A DNA stretch of 64,000 bases from Streptomyces bauhiniae (GCF_004784475.1 NZ_SRRT01000002.1:806001-870000); one strand, 5' to 3'; counted from the first letter of the stretch, positions 8,790 through 17,585 are shown. The notes: generated by a model from the letters alone, not told the origin. A program made the numbers and translations.

Positions 8790-9995
8790 TCACCCCTGGC
8801 GCGAGCCGGGGCGGAACTTCGGGACCCGTACGGTGATCTTCGTGCCGGCACCCACGCCGGTCTCGATGACCAGACCGTACGGGTCTCCGTACACCTGGCG
8901 CAGCCTGCGGTCGACGTTGCTCAGGCCGATGCCGGTGTCCGGTCCTGCGGTGCCGCGCAGCAGGGCGCGCAGGCGGTCCGGTTCCATGCCGACGCCGTTG
9001 TCCTCGATGACCACGCGGGCCTCGGTGCCCTCGTCCTCCGCGATGATCGTGATGCGGCCGCGCTCGGCGGACTCCTCAAGACCGTGTTTGAGCGCGTTCT
9101 CCACGAGCGGTTGCAGGCACAGGAACGGCAGGGTCACCGGCAGCACCTCGGGCGCGATGCGCAGGGTGACGGCGAGACGGCGGCCGAAGCGGGCGCGGGC
9201 GAGTTCGAGGTACTGCTCGATGGAGCGCAACTCCTCGGCGAGCGTGGTGAAGTCGCCGCCTCTGCGGAACGAGTAGCGGGTGAAGTCCGCGAACTCCAGC
9301 AGGAGTTCACGGGCCCGCTCGGGGTCGGTGCGCACGAACGAGGCGATGCTCGCCAGGGAGTTGTAGATGAAGTGGGGGGAGATCTGCGCGCGCAGGGCAC
9401 GGATCTCGGCCTCGATCACGCTGGAGCGGGCCCGGTCCAGGTCGACGAGTTCGAGCTGTACGGAGACCCAGCGGGCGACCTCCTCGGCGGCGCGGCGCAG
9501 TCCCCCGGACTCCCCGTCCCCGAACGCGGCGAGCACCCCGGTGACCCGCCCGTCCACGGTCAACGGCGCGAGCACGCCCTGCCGTACGGGGCAGTCGGGG
9601 TGCGCACAGTCCAGTTCGACCCGCTGGGTACGCCCCGCCCGCACCACGGAGGCCAGCCGCTCGGTGACCTCGGCGCGGTGGTGTTCCCCCGCCCCGTCCC
9701 ACGCCAGTACGTTCTCCTCGTCCGCGAGCGCGAGCGCCCCGGCACCGAGCAACGGCCGCAACCGCCGAGCCGCCTTCCGAGCGGTGTCCGGGGTGAGCCC
9801 GGCCCGCAGCGGGGGCGCGGCGAGCGAGGCGGTGTGCAGGGTGTGGAAGGTGGCCTGCTCGACGGGCGTACCGGGCCCCGCCGGGTTCGCCTGCTGCCGC
9901 CGAAGCGCGACATGCCCCAACGCGGCCCCCAGCACGAACAACGCGAGCCCCGCGACAGCCAGCAGCAAGACCGCGAGCACACTCAGGTCCGCCAC
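8790..9995 (-). CDS. LytS-type sensor histidine kinase
   Basis: 401 residues. One N-terminal membrane helix (LSVLAVLLLAVAGLALFVLG), a GAF-like region with CAHPDCPVRQG, then a His_kinase domain (IRALRAQISPHFIYNSLASI) with the phospho-accepting His in the QISPHFIYNSL motif. The HATPase_c domain shows PLVENALKHGLEE (N box) and EDNGVGM (G1). GTG 9995 follows GGAGGG. LytS/YpdA/BtsS-type kinases pair with LytTR regulators. Such a regulator lies at 12398-13219 with a symporter between them, a layout like the pyruvate-sensing BtsSR/YpdAB systems. The ligand is inferred, not shown. Confidence 0.9.
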   Translation of the reverse strand: MADLSVLAVLLLAVAGLALFVLGAALGHVALRRQQANPAGPGTPVEQATFHTLHTASLAAPPLRAGLTPDTARKAARRLRPLLGAGALALADEENVLAWDGAGEHHRAEVTERLASVVRAGRTQRVELDCAHPDCPVRQGVLAPLTVDGRVTGVLAAFGDGESGGLRRAAEEVARWVSVQLELVDLDRARSSVIEAEIRALRAQISPHFIYNSLASIASFVRTDPERARELLLEFADFTRYSFRRGGDFTTLAEELRSIEQYLELARARFGRRLAVTLRIAPEVLPVTLPFLCLQPLVENALKHGLEESAERGRITIIAEDEGTEARVVIEDNGVGMEPDRLRALLRGTAGPDTGIGLSNVDRRLRQVYGDPYGLVIETGVGAGTKITVRVPKFRPGSRQG

Positions 9996-10332
9996 TTCAC
10001 CCACCCTCCGGGGGCCCACAGCCGCGCCACGGCGGCGGCTGCCCGCCGCGCGCTCGCCAACGCCAGGTGGCCGGCAAGCACGGCCCCGCCCGGCGAAGCC
10101 ACCGCCGGCTCCTTCCCCACCCCGCCCCTCCGGCAGATACAGCCGCGCCACGGCGGCGGCTGCCCGCCGCGCACCCACGCGCGCCGACCGGCGCCGGACG
10201 GCCGGCGGGACCAGCGAGCACGGCCCCGCCCGGCAAGGCCAAAGCCGATTCCGACCACGCTTTCTACGCCCACCTCACACCCGCCCCTCCGGCAGATGCA
10301 GCCGTGCCATCGTGGCCGCCGTTCCCGCCGGG
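9996..10332. repeat. Degenerate tandem repeats derived from the symporter 3' end
   Basis: Three related segments begin near 10017, 10138 and 10297. The first two share AGCCGCGCCACGGCGGCGGC exactly; the third lies inside the symporter gene and is diverged. CCGCCCCTCCGGCAG recurs at about 10124 and 10281, and AGCACGGCCCCGCCCGGC at about 10078 and 10217. On the minus strand the copies encode variants of the symporter C terminus (ATMARLHLPEGRV against AAVARLYLPEGRG). The 279-base gap holds no gene. Confidence 0.7.
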
Positions 10333-11963
10333 ACCCGGCGCCTGGTGGCCAGGGAGACCAGGATCATCGCCGTGAAGCCGACCGGGACCGACCAGACGGC
10401 GGGCCAGGCCAGCAGCGTGTGCGTCCAGCCGGAGGACGTGCTGCCCGTGATGGTCGTCGTGACGGCGGTGAGGGCCGAGCCGCCGCCGAGGAGGAGGCCG
10501 GCGATGGCACCGGGTGGGGTGAGCCCGCGCCACCAGATGCCGAGGACGAGCAGGGGGCAGAAGGAAGAGGCGGAGACGGCGAAGGCCAGCCCGACCGCAT
10601 CGGCCACCGGCAGCCCGCCGACCACCGTCCCGGCGGCGGTGGGGACGGCGATGGCGGGGACGACGGCGAGCCGGAAGTGCCTCAGGCCCAGCGCCGGGAG
10701 CACGTCCTGCGCGAGCACCCCGGCGACGGACATGGTGAGCCCGGAGGCGGTGGAGAGGAAGGCCGCGCAGGCCCCGCCCGCGACCAGCGCGCCGAGGAGG
10801 TCGCCGCCGACCCCGCCGATCAGCCGTTGCGGCAGCACGAGCACGGCGGCGTCGGTGTCGCCGGTGAGCAGCAGGTCGGGCGCGTACAGCCGGGCCAGCG
10901 AGCCGTACAGCGGCATCAGCAGATAGAACGCGCCGAGCAGGCCGAGCACGATGACGGTGGTGCGGCGGGCGGCGCGCCCGTCGGGGTTGGTGTAGAAGCG
11001 GACGACCACGTGGGGCAGGCCCATCGTGCCGAGGAAGGTGGCGAGGATCAGCCCGTAGGTGGCGTACAGCCCGTGTTCGGCGCCGCTCGGGGCGAGCGAG
11101 GCGGAGCCCGTCGCCCGGTCGGGCAGCGGCACTTGGGCGCCTACGGGAAAGTGGAGGTCGGTGTGCGCGCCGATGTGGTGGCGGCCCTCGGTGAGGTTGA
11201 GCGCGGCCCCGCGCAGGGGGTGCCCGTCGATGCTGCCGGTGGCGGTGACCCGTACGGCTTCCTGGACGGTGACGGTCACCGGGTGGTCGACGCGGACCTC
11301 GGTGGACCGGTGGAAGACGGGCCGCTCGTCCCAGGCGGGCAGCGGGGCGCGGTCGGCGTGCCAGGCGGCGAGCAGGAAGACCACGGGCACCAGCAGCGCG
11401 GTGAGCTTGAGCCAGTACTGGAACGCCTGGACGAAGGTGATGCTGCGCATCCCCCCGGCCGCGACCGCGGCGGTCACCACGACGGCGACGACCAGCCCCC
11501 CGAGCCAGCCCGGCGCACCGGTGAGCAGCCGCAAGGTCAGCCCCGCGCCCCGCAGTTGGGGCAGCAGGTACAGCCAGCCCACGCCCACCACCAGCACCCC
11601 GGCGATCCGCCGCACCGCCCGCGACTCCAGCCGGGCCTCCGCGAAGTCGGGCAGCGTGTAGGCGCCGGACCGGCGCAGCGGGGCGGCGACGAAGGCCAGC
11701 AGGACGAGGAACCCGGCGGTGTACCCGATGGGGAACCAGAGCATGTCGACGCCCTGCGCGAGCAGCAGCCCGGCGATCCCGAGGAAGGAGGCGGCGGACA
11801 GGTACTCCCCGCTCACCGCGAAGGCGTTGAGCCGGGGCGCGACGGTACGGGAGGCCACGTAGAAGTCGGAGGTGGTCCGGGAGATCCGCAGCCCGAGCGC
11901 GCCGACCAGTGCCGTGGCCAGCACCACGGCGGACACCCCGGCGATTCCGTAGGTCTGGTTCAA
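10275..11963 (-). CDS. Sodium:solute symporter (acetate/pyruvate type, ActP/MctC-like)
   Basis: 562 residues with about 13 hydrophobic segments. Family markers include FAVSGEYLSAASFLGIAGLL (Na-binding helix region) and GLPHVVVRFYTNPDGRAARR, which closely matches ActP/MctC monocarboxylate carriers. A hydrophilic loop of about 80 residues interrupts the middle. The start is TTG 11963, overlapping the stop of the small membrane protein gene as TTGA, which implies translational coupling as in yjcH-actP. It lies between the LytS-type kinase and LytTR regulator genes, its likely controllers. Substrate probably acetate, pyruvate or propionate. Confidence 0.87.
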   Translation of the reverse strand: MNQTYGIAGVSAVVLATALVGALGLRISRTTSDFYVASRTVAPRLNAFAVSGEYLSAASFLGIAGLLLAQGVDMLWFPIGYTAGFLVLLAFVAAPLRRSGAYTLPDFAEARLESRAVRRIAGVLVVGVGWLYLLPQLRGAGLTLRLLTGAPGWLGGLVVAVVVTAAVAAGGMRSITFVQAFQYWLKLTALLVPVVFLLAAWHADRAPLPAWDERPVFHRSTEVRVDHPVTVTVQEAVRVTATGSIDGHPLRGAALNLTEGRHHIGAHTDLHFPVGAQVPLPDRATGSASLAPSGAEHGLYATYGLILATFLGTMGLPHVVVRFYTNPDGRAARRTTVIVLGLLGAFYLLMPLYGSLARLYAPDLLLTGDTDAAVLVLPQRLIGGVGGDLLGALVAGGACAAFLSTASGLTMSVAGVLAQDVLPALGLRHFRLAVVPAIAVPTAAGTVVGGLPVADAVGLAFAVSASSFCPLLVLGIWWRGLTPPGAIAGLLLGGGSALTAVTTTITGSTSSGWTHTLLAWPAVWSVPVGFTAMILVSLATRRRVPAGTAATMARLHLPEGRV

Positions 11964-12283
11964 CGCCCGCTCACGTCAACCTCGTTGCGCTCGGCGCGGC
12001 GGACGTACCAGGCGCCGGTGGCGACCAGGACGGGGTACGGCGCGACACCCAGCAGCAGCCAGACGGCACCTTGACCCGTCGGCAACAACCGGAATACCAA
12101 AGGAAACAGCCCCAGCGGCAGGGCGAGCAGGGAGCACGCGATGAGACCGACACGAACCTGACGCCGCATCAACTTCCGCACAGTGACGTCATCATGCGCG
12201 GAGGAGTCCGAGTACGCGGCCCGTGTACGCCCGGCCGGAGCCCCGGTGACCACCTCCCGGCGCGGGGTGGGTTCCGCCCCCAT
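11960..12283 (-). CDS. Small membrane partner of the symporter
   Basis: 107 residues. A charged N-terminal half (about 1-45) is followed by two membrane helices (VGLIACSLLALPLGLFPLVF and VWLLLGVAPYPVLVATGAWY) and a basic-acidic tail. Layout and position match the small DUF485-like subunits encoded before ActP/MctC carriers. The stop overlaps the symporter TTG by the TTGA arrangement. ATG 12283 follows GGGGGTG. Role in carrier assembly or activity is inferred from position. Confidence 0.78.
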   Translation of the reverse strand: MGAEPTPRREVVTGAPAGRTRAAYSDSSAHDDVTVRKLMRRQVRVGLIACSLLALPLGLFPLVFRLLPTGQGAVWLLLGVAPYPVLVATGAWYVRRAERNEVDVSGR

Positions 12284-12397
12284 GACGCACCCCCCGAGAC
12301 CCCGGTGATCACCTTGTTGCGGCGAGTGTACGCAGCACGTCCGGGGTGAGACAGGGTCCTGGCGGGTTCGGCACAGGGTCGCCACAGCGCGCCGGAC

Positions 12398-13219
12398 TCA
12401 GCGGGCCCGGGCGGCGGTGCCGGTGGCGCGGCGGGCCAGCAGATCGCGCAGTTCGCGGGCGTTGCGACGGCTGACGGGAAGGATGCGGTCCCCGACCCGG
12501 ACGGTCAAGTTGCCGCCGTCCAGCCGGAGTTCCTCGATCCGGTCGACCGCGACCAGATGGCTGCGGTGGATGCGCACGAACCCGTTCGTGCGCCACTGCT
12601 CCTCCAGCGTGGACAGCGGTACGCGGACCAGGTGGCTGCCGCGCCGGGTGTGCAGCCGGGCGTAGTCGCCGTGTGCCTCGGCGTAGGCGATGTCGGCGAC
12701 GGGCACGAACCGGGTCACCCCGCCCAGTTCCACCGGGACTTGGCCCCCGCCGGGCGGTGCGGCCGGCTGGGCGCGGGGGCCCTGGCCGGCGTGGGTCAGC
12801 TCGGCCACCCGGCGCACGGCCTCCGCGAACCGCTCCTTGCGCAGCGGCTTGAGGAGATAGTCGACGGCCTTGAGGTCGAAGGCGCGGACGGCGAAGTCCT
12901 CGTGGGCGGTGACGAAGACGATGAGCGGCGGCGCGGCGAACCCGCCCAGCAGCCGGGCCAGTTCGAGCCCGTTGAGCCCCGGCATGTTGATGTCGAGGAA
13001 GACCACGTCGACCGCGTCCGCGCCACCCTCCACGGCCCGGCTGAGGGTGCGCAGTGCCTCGGTCGCCTCCAGCGCGGGCAGCACGCTGCCGACGCGGGGG
13101 TCCTGGTCGAGCAGGTACAGCAGCTCCGAGAGCGCGGGTTCCTCGTCGTCCACGGCGAGGACCCGCAACAGGCCCTCGCCGTGGCCGCCTTGTGCCTCGG
13201 CCTGCCGCGTCCCGCTCAT
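12398..13219 (-). CDS. LytTR family response regulator
   Basis: 273 residues. Receiver domain 20-140: VLAVDDEEPALSEL (acidic pair), DVVFLDINMPGLNG (phospho-Asp) and VDYLLKPL (Lys). A flexible linker leads to the LytTR DNA-binding domain (about 165-265: YAEAHGDYARLHT, FVRIHRSHLVAVDRIEEL, LPVSRRNARELRDLL). The ATG at 13219 has GGGAGAGAGGGA upstream. Probable partner of the LytS-type kinase at 8790-9995 and regulator of the symporter pair between them. Confidence 0.92.
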   Translation of the reverse strand: MSGTRQAEAQGGHGEGLLRVLAVDDEEPALSELLYLLDQDPRVGSVLPALEATEALRTLSRAVEGGADAVDVVFLDINMPGLNGLELARLLGGFAAPPLIVFVTAHEDFAVRAFDLKAVDYLLKPLRKERFAEAVRRVAELTHAGQGPRAQPAAPPGGGQVPVELGGVTRFVPVADIAYAEAHGDYARLHTRRGSHLVRVPLSTLEEQWRTNGFVRIHRSHLVAVDRIEELRLDGGNLTVRVGDRILPVSRRNARELRDLLARRATGTAARAR

Positions 13220-13317
13220 CCCCGCCGGTCCCTCTCTCCCGTGTCCGTGGGAGGAATGGTGGGCCCTCGCGCGGGTGGCGTCCAGCACGGCGACGCGGCG
13301 ATTCACCGGGGCCGGGA

Positions 13318-15204
13318 TCAGGCCACCGGCACTGTCTCGCCGTCCTTCCGGGCGAACTGGGTGCGGTACAGCTCGGCGTACCGGCCCCCGGCGGCGAGGA
13401 GCTGGTCGTGGGTGCCGCGTTCCACGATCCGGCCGGCCTCCACGACGAGGATCTGGTCGGCGGCGCGGACGGTGGAGAGCCGGTGGGCGATGACCACGGC
13501 GGTGCGGTCGTGGAGCGCCTCGGTGAGGGCCTCCTGCACGGCCGCCTCGGAGGTGTTGTCGAGGTGGGCGGTGGCCTCGTCGAGAATGACGACGCGCTGG
13601 CGGGCGAGCAGCAGCCGGGCGATGGTCATGCGCTGACGTTCGCCGCCGGAGAGCCGGTAGCCGCGCTCGCCGACGACCGTGTCGAGCCCGTCCGGCAGGG
13701 ACCGTACGACCCCGTCCAGCCGGGCCCGGCCGAGCGCGTCCCACAGTGCGTCGTCCCCGGCGTCGGGGCGGGCGAGGAGCAGGTTGGCGCGGACGGTGTC
13801 GTGGAAGAGGTGGCCGTCCTGGGTGACCATGCCGACGGTCGCCCGCAGCGACGCCGCGCTGAGGTCGCGTACGTCGACACCGCCGACCCGTACGGCGCCG
13901 CCGTCGGTGTCGTACAGCCGGGGCAGGAGCGCTGCGATGGTGGACTTCCCGGCGCCGGAGGAGCCGACCAGGGCGACGGTCTCGCCGGGGGCGGCGCGGA
14001 AGGAGACACCGTGCAGCACCTCGGCGCCGCCGCGTACGTCGAGTGCGGCGACCTCCTCCAGCGAGGCCAGGGAGACCTTGTCGGCGGCCGGATAGGCGAA
14101 GCGCACGTCGTCGAACTCGATGGCGACCGGGCCGTCCGGCACCGCGACCGCGCCGGGTTTCTCCGCGATGAGCGGCTCCAGGTCCAGCACCTCGAAGACC
14201 CGCTCGAAGCTGACCAGCGCGCTCATCACCTCCACCCGCGCCCCGGCGAGCGAGGTGAGCGGGGCGTAGAGCCGGGTGAGCAGCAGGGCGAGGGAGACGA
14301 CGGCGCCGGCCTCCAGGGTGCCGCGCAGCGCGAACCAGCCGCCGAGGCCGTAGACGAGGGCGAGCGCGAGGGCGGAGACCAGGGTGAGGGCGGTGATGAA
14401 CACCGACTGGGCGGTGGCGGTGCGCACACCGATGTCCCGGACCTGGCCGGCGCGGGCGGCGAACTGGGCCGACTCCTCCTCGGGGCGGCCGAACAGCTTG
14501 ACGAGGGTGGCGCCGGGCGCGGAGAAGCGTTCCGTCATCCGGGTGCCCATGGCCGCGTTCAGCTCGGCCGCCTCGCGCTGCATCCGGGCCATGCGGGTGC
14601 CCATCCGGCGGGCGGGCAGCACGAACACCGGCAGCAGGACCAGGGCGAGGAGGGTGATCTGCCAGGACAGGGCGAGCATGACGGCGAGGGTGAGCAGCAG
14701 CGTGACCACGTTGGTGACCACGCCGGACAGGGTGGAGGCGAAGGCCCGCTGGGCGCCGATCACGTCGTTGTTGAGGCGGCTGACCAGGGCGCCGGTGCGG
14801 GTGCGGGTGAAGAAGGCGACGGGCATCCGCTGGACGTGGTCGAAGACGGCGGTGCGCAGGTCGAGGATGAGCCCCTCCCCCAGCGTCGCCGACAGCCGCC
14901 GGACCAGGATGCCGAGCCCGGCCTCGGCGAGCGCGACCGCCGCGATGAGCAGCGAGAGCCGGACCACCCGGCCGGAGTCGTGGCCCGCCACGATGGCGTC
15001 GACCACGCGTCCGGCGAGCACCGGGGTGGCGACCGCGAGCAGGGCGGTGACGATGCCGAGCAGGACGAACCGGGTGATGCCCGCGCGGCGCGGTCGGGCG
15101 AAGGCGGCGATGCGGCGCAGCGTGGCGCGGGCGAGGGGCCGGCGCTGCTGCTGCGCGGTCATCACGCTGTGCAGTTGCGTCCAGGCGGTGGTTTCCATGC
15201 TCAT
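13318..15204 (-). CDS. ABC exporter, fused permease and ATPase, SoxR-controlled promoter
   Basis: 628 residues. A six-helix ABC_membrane domain (about 35-320) precedes the ATPase domain: ALVGSSGAGKST (Walker A), LSGGERQRMTIARLL (signature), RVVILDEATAHLD (Walker B) and AVVIAHRLST (H-loop). This half-transporter should dimerise as a multidrug or lipid exporter. A SoxR-type promoter gives a transcript expected to start at or next to ATG 15204, so the mRNA is probably leaderless. I recall an ABC transporter gene (SCO7008) in the S. coelicolor SoxR regulon; this looks like its counterpart, with isocitrate dehydrogenase nearby in both. Predicted job: export of redox-active compounds. Confidence 0.92.
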   Translation of the reverse strand: MSMETTAWTQLHSVMTAQQQRRPLARATLRRIAAFARPRRAGITRFVLLGIVTALLAVATPVLAGRVVDAIVAGHDSGRVVRLSLLIAAVALAEAGLGILVRRLSATLGEGLILDLRTAVFDHVQRMPVAFFTRTRTGALVSRLNNDVIGAQRAFASTLSGVVTNVVTLLLTLAVMLALSWQITLLALVLLPVFVLPARRMGTRMARMQREAAELNAAMGTRMTERFSAPGATLVKLFGRPEEESAQFAARAGQVRDIGVRTATAQSVFITALTLVSALALALVYGLGGWFALRGTLEAGAVVSLALLLTRLYAPLTSLAGARVEVMSALVSFERVFEVLDLEPLIAEKPGAVAVPDGPVAIEFDDVRFAYPAADKVSLASLEEVAALDVRGGAEVLHGVSFRAAPGETVALVGSSGAGKSTIAALLPRLYDTDGGAVRVGGVDVRDLSAASLRATVGMVTQDGHLFHDTVRANLLLARPDAGDDALWDALGRARLDGVVRSLPDGLDTVVGERGYRLSGGERQRMTIARLLLARQRVVILDEATAHLDNTSEAAVQEALTEALHDRTAVVIAHRLSTVRAADQILVVEAGRIVERGTHDQLLAAGGRYAELYRTQFARKDGETVPVA

Positions 15205-15210
15205 GCGTCC

Positions 15211-15241
15211 AACGTAGGACCTCAAGTTTGCTTGAGGTCAA
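15211..15241 (-). promoter_or_regulatory. SoxR box within a 19-bp-spaced promoter
   Basis: On the minus strand TTGACC (15236-15241) and TACGTT (15211-15216) are separated by exactly 19 bases. Between and over them lies a perfect 9-bp inverted repeat (15218-15239) with core CCTCAAG-CAAA-CTTGAGG. This matches the SoxR operator consensus, and the overlong spacer is the hallmark of promoters activated by SoxR/MerR-type DNA distortion. Transcription would start at or next to the ATG of the ABC exporter. Confidence 0.88.
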
Positions 15242-15306
15242 CCGTTCGGGGTCAAAGTGCGGCACAGTGGCCCCTCCAGCAGCTCGGCGAGGCGAGGAGG
15301 AGCCCG

Positions 15307-16071
15307 GTGCCGGTTCGGGTGGAGACGCACGGTCATGTGACGACGGTCGTCCTGTCGCGCCCGGCGGCGCGCAACGCGGTCGACGGCCCGACGGCGGCCG
15401 AACTGGCCGCCGCCTTCCAGGCGTTCGAGGCGGACGAGCATGCGCGCGTGGCGGTGCTGTGGGGCGAGGGCGGTACGTTCTGCGCGGGCGCCGATTTGAA
15501 GGCGATCGGCACCGGGCGCGGCAACCGGGTCGCGCCGGACGGCGACGGCCCGATGGGCCCGACCCGGATGCGGCTGTCCAAGCCGGTGATCGCGGCCGTG
15601 GCCGGGCACGCCGTGGCGGGCGGTCTGGAGCTGGCCCTGTGGTGCGACCTGCGGGTGGCGGAGGAGGACGCGGTGTTCGGCGTCTTCTGCCGCCGCTGGG
15701 GCGTCCCCCTGATCGACGGCGGCACGGTACGGCTGCCCCGGCTGATCGGCAATGGCCGGGCCATGGACATGATCCTCACCGGCCGCCCGGTCCCGGCCGC
15801 CGAGGCGCACGCCATCGGCCTCGCGGACCGTGTCGTCCCGCCGGGACGCGCCCGCGCCGAGGCCGAGGAGCTGGCGGCGGCCATCGCCCGCTTCCCCCAG
15901 GACTGCCTGCGCTCCGACCGCGCCTCGGTACTCGACCAGGAGGGCCTTTCCGAGGAGGACGCCCTCCAGCGCGAACTCCGGCACGGAACAGCCGTGTTGG
16001 ACGAGTCCCTGCACGGCGCGCGCCGGTTCGCCGAGGGCGCCGGACGGCACGGCTCGTACACCGGCCTCTGA
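15307..16071 (+). CDS. Crotonase/enoyl-CoA hydratase family protein with altered active site
   Basis: 254 residues of the crotonase fold. GGTFCAGADLKAIG and GHAVAGGLELALWCDLRVA supply the oxyanion-hole backbone. The two catalytic Glu of true enoyl-CoA hydratase appear absent: the PE motif is replaced by the FCRRWGVPLIDGG segment, and the second position reads AMDM (Asp) instead of AMEM. A different crotonase chemistry such as isomerase, lyase or thioesterase is therefore possible. GTG 15307 follows GAGGAGG. Divergent from the SoxR-controlled exporter. Confidence 0.85.
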   Translation: MPVRVETHGHVTTVVLSRPAARNAVDGPTAAELAAAFQAFEADEHARVAVLWGEGGTFCAGADLKAIGTGRGNRVAPDGDGPMGPTRMRLSKPVIAAVAGHAVAGGLELALWCDLRVAEEDAVFGVFCRRWGVPLIDGGTVRLPRLIGNGRAMDMILTGRPVPAAEAHAIGLADRVVPPGRARAEAEELAAAIARFPQDCLRSDRASVLDQEGLSEEDALQRELRHGTAVLDESLHGARRFAEGAGRHGSYTGL

Positions 16072-16302
16072 ACCGGCGGGTGTTACCCCGAGTACGCCCG
16101 ACGGACGTGGTGGACGGCACGTCGCAGCACCGCCGTTCCGGTCGGGAACACCCGCCGGGATACGGCAGGATGACGATCAACCGCGCCCGCCGGTGACCGG
16201 TGTGCGGCGCGCCACGGCACATCCCGGACTTCGAGCAGGTGACAACGTGACGAGACTTCACAGCAGGCTCCACACCGCCGTTTCGGCTACCGGAGGCGCC
16301 CG
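16072..16302. other. Intergenic region, no gene seen
   Basis: 231 bases between the crotonase and mscS genes. No convincing coding frame, RNA or strong hairpin was found. It presumably holds the promoter of the channel gene. Confidence 0.5.
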
Positions 16303-17388
16303 GTGAACCGCACGCCGACCCTGGACGACCTGGTCCTCGCCGGTATCGCGCTGGCCGCCGGCCTGGTGCTGGCCTTCCTGTCCCGCACGGTCCTGCGCTG
16401 GCTGGCCAAGCACGCCAAGCGGACCCGCTGGAGCGGTGACGACGTCATCGTGGACGCGCTGCGGTCGGTCGTGCCGTGGGCGGCGATAGCGGGCGGCATC
16501 GCGGTGGGCGCGGCCGTGCTGCCGCTGACCCGTACCGTGCAGCACCACGTCAACCAGTCCCTCCAGGTCTGGCTGATCTTCGTGGTGACCCTGTCGGCGG
16601 CGCGGGTGATCGCGGGCCTGGTGCAGAGCGTCACCCAGTCCCGCTCGGGGGTGGCGGGCTCGGCGACCATCTTCGTCAACATCACCCGCGTCCTGGTGCT
16701 GGCCATCGGCTTCCTGGTGGTGCTGCAGACCCTCGGCATCTCGATCGCCCCGCTGCTCACCGCGCTGGGCGTCGGCGGTCTGGCGGTCGCGCTGGCGCTC
16801 CAGGACACGCTGGCCAACCTGTTCGCCGGCATCCACATCCTCGCCTCCAAGACCGTGCAGCCCGGCGACTACATCCGGCTGAGCAGCGGCGAGGAGGGGT
16901 ACGTCGTCGACATCAACTGGCGTCAGACGACCGTGCGCCAGCTCTCCAACAACCTGGTGGTCATCCCCAACGGCCAGCTCGCCAAGACCAACATGACCAA
17001 CTTCACCCGCCCCGAGCAGGAGCTGACGGTGCTGGTGCAGGCGGGGGTGAGCTACGACTCGGACCTGGAGCACGTGGAGAAGGTCACGGCGGAAGTCGTG
17101 AACGAGGTGATGACCGAGATCACCGGTGCCGTCCCGGAGCACGAGGCCGCGATCCGCTTCCACACCTTCGGGGACTCCCGGATCGGGTTCACGATCATCC
17201 TGGGCGTCGGGGAGTTCAGCGACCAGTTCCGGATCAAGCACGAGTTCATCAAGCGGCTGCACCGCCGCTACCGCGAGGAGGGCATCCGCATCCCGGCCCC
17301 CACCCGTACGGTCGCGCTCCAGCAGGGCTCGGTGCTGATACCGCACCAGCGCACGGCCGACGACGTCCCGGCACCGTCCGAGCAGTGA
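16303..17388 (+). CDS. MscS family mechanosensitive channel
   Basis: 361 residues. Four hydrophobic segments occupy about 5-180. The pore helix region GVGGLAVALALQDTLANLFAGIHIL contains the Gly/Ala-rich TM3 and the family QDTLANLFAG motif. The MscS beta domain follows (QPGDYIRL, VDINWRQTTVRQLSNNLVVIPNGQLAKT) and then the cytoplasmic vestibule to about 345. It protects against hypo-osmotic shock by opening under membrane tension. GTG 16303 follows GGAGGCGCCC. It ends just before an HD-domain remnant on the other strand. Confidence 0.93.
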   Translation: MNRTPTLDDLVLAGIALAAGLVLAFLSRTVLRWLAKHAKRTRWSGDDVIVDALRSVVPWAAIAGGIAVGAAVLPLTRTVQHHVNQSLQVWLIFVVTLSAARVIAGLVQSVTQSRSGVAGSATIFVNITRVLVLAIGFLVVLQTLGISIAPLLTALGVGGLAVALALQDTLANLFAGIHILASKTVQPGDYIRLSSGEEGYVVDINWRQTTVRQLSNNLVVIPNGQLAKTNMTNFTRPEQELTVLVQAGVSYDSDLEHVEKVTAEVVNEVMTEITGAVPEHEAAIRFHTFGDSRIGFTIILGVGEFSDQFRIKHEFIKRLHRRYREEGIRIPAPTRTVALQQGSVLIPHQRTADDVPAPSEQ

Positions 17389-17392
17389 GCGC

Positions 17393-17560
17393 TGTGGCGG
17401 CGCCCTCCCGGCCGGGGGCGCCGCCCGCGCTGTCGTGCAGCGGGGTGTCACCGGCGTAGGTCTCCACCAGGTCGTGCAGCAGCACCAGCTCGACGGTACG
17501 GCCCACGTCGACGGGTTCGTCGGAGTGCTCGGCGTCGTGGCACGCGCGGCCGGGGCTCAC
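17393..17560 (-). pseudogene. Remnant of an HD-domain hydrolase (YfbR/HDDC2-like)
   Basis: The minus strand encodes CHDAEHSDEPVDVGRTVELV, then LLHDLVETYAGDTPLHD, the metal-binding HD motif of YfbR/HDDC2-type nucleotidases. The N terminus is missing. The helix normally between the AEHS His and the DEPVD segment is gone. The C-terminal half is lost where the frame runs into the antisense end of mscS. The fragment (about 50 residues of a roughly 190-residue family) cannot fold as the enzyme. The missing helix could reflect deletion between two AEHS-like coding repeats, which is inference. Confidence 0.75.
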
Positions 17561-17585
17561 GCCACCGGGCTAAGCTCGAAATAGT

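Noticed and set aside
9996..10332. CRISPR-like repeats
   Set aside because: Copies are degenerate, spaced 121 and 159 bases, and derive from coding sequence. No cas genes.
12398..15265. 955-residue minus-strand frame joining the LytTR regulator to upstream sequence
   Set aside because: Only the last 273 residues are protein-like; the rest is a frame shadow of the ABC exporter.
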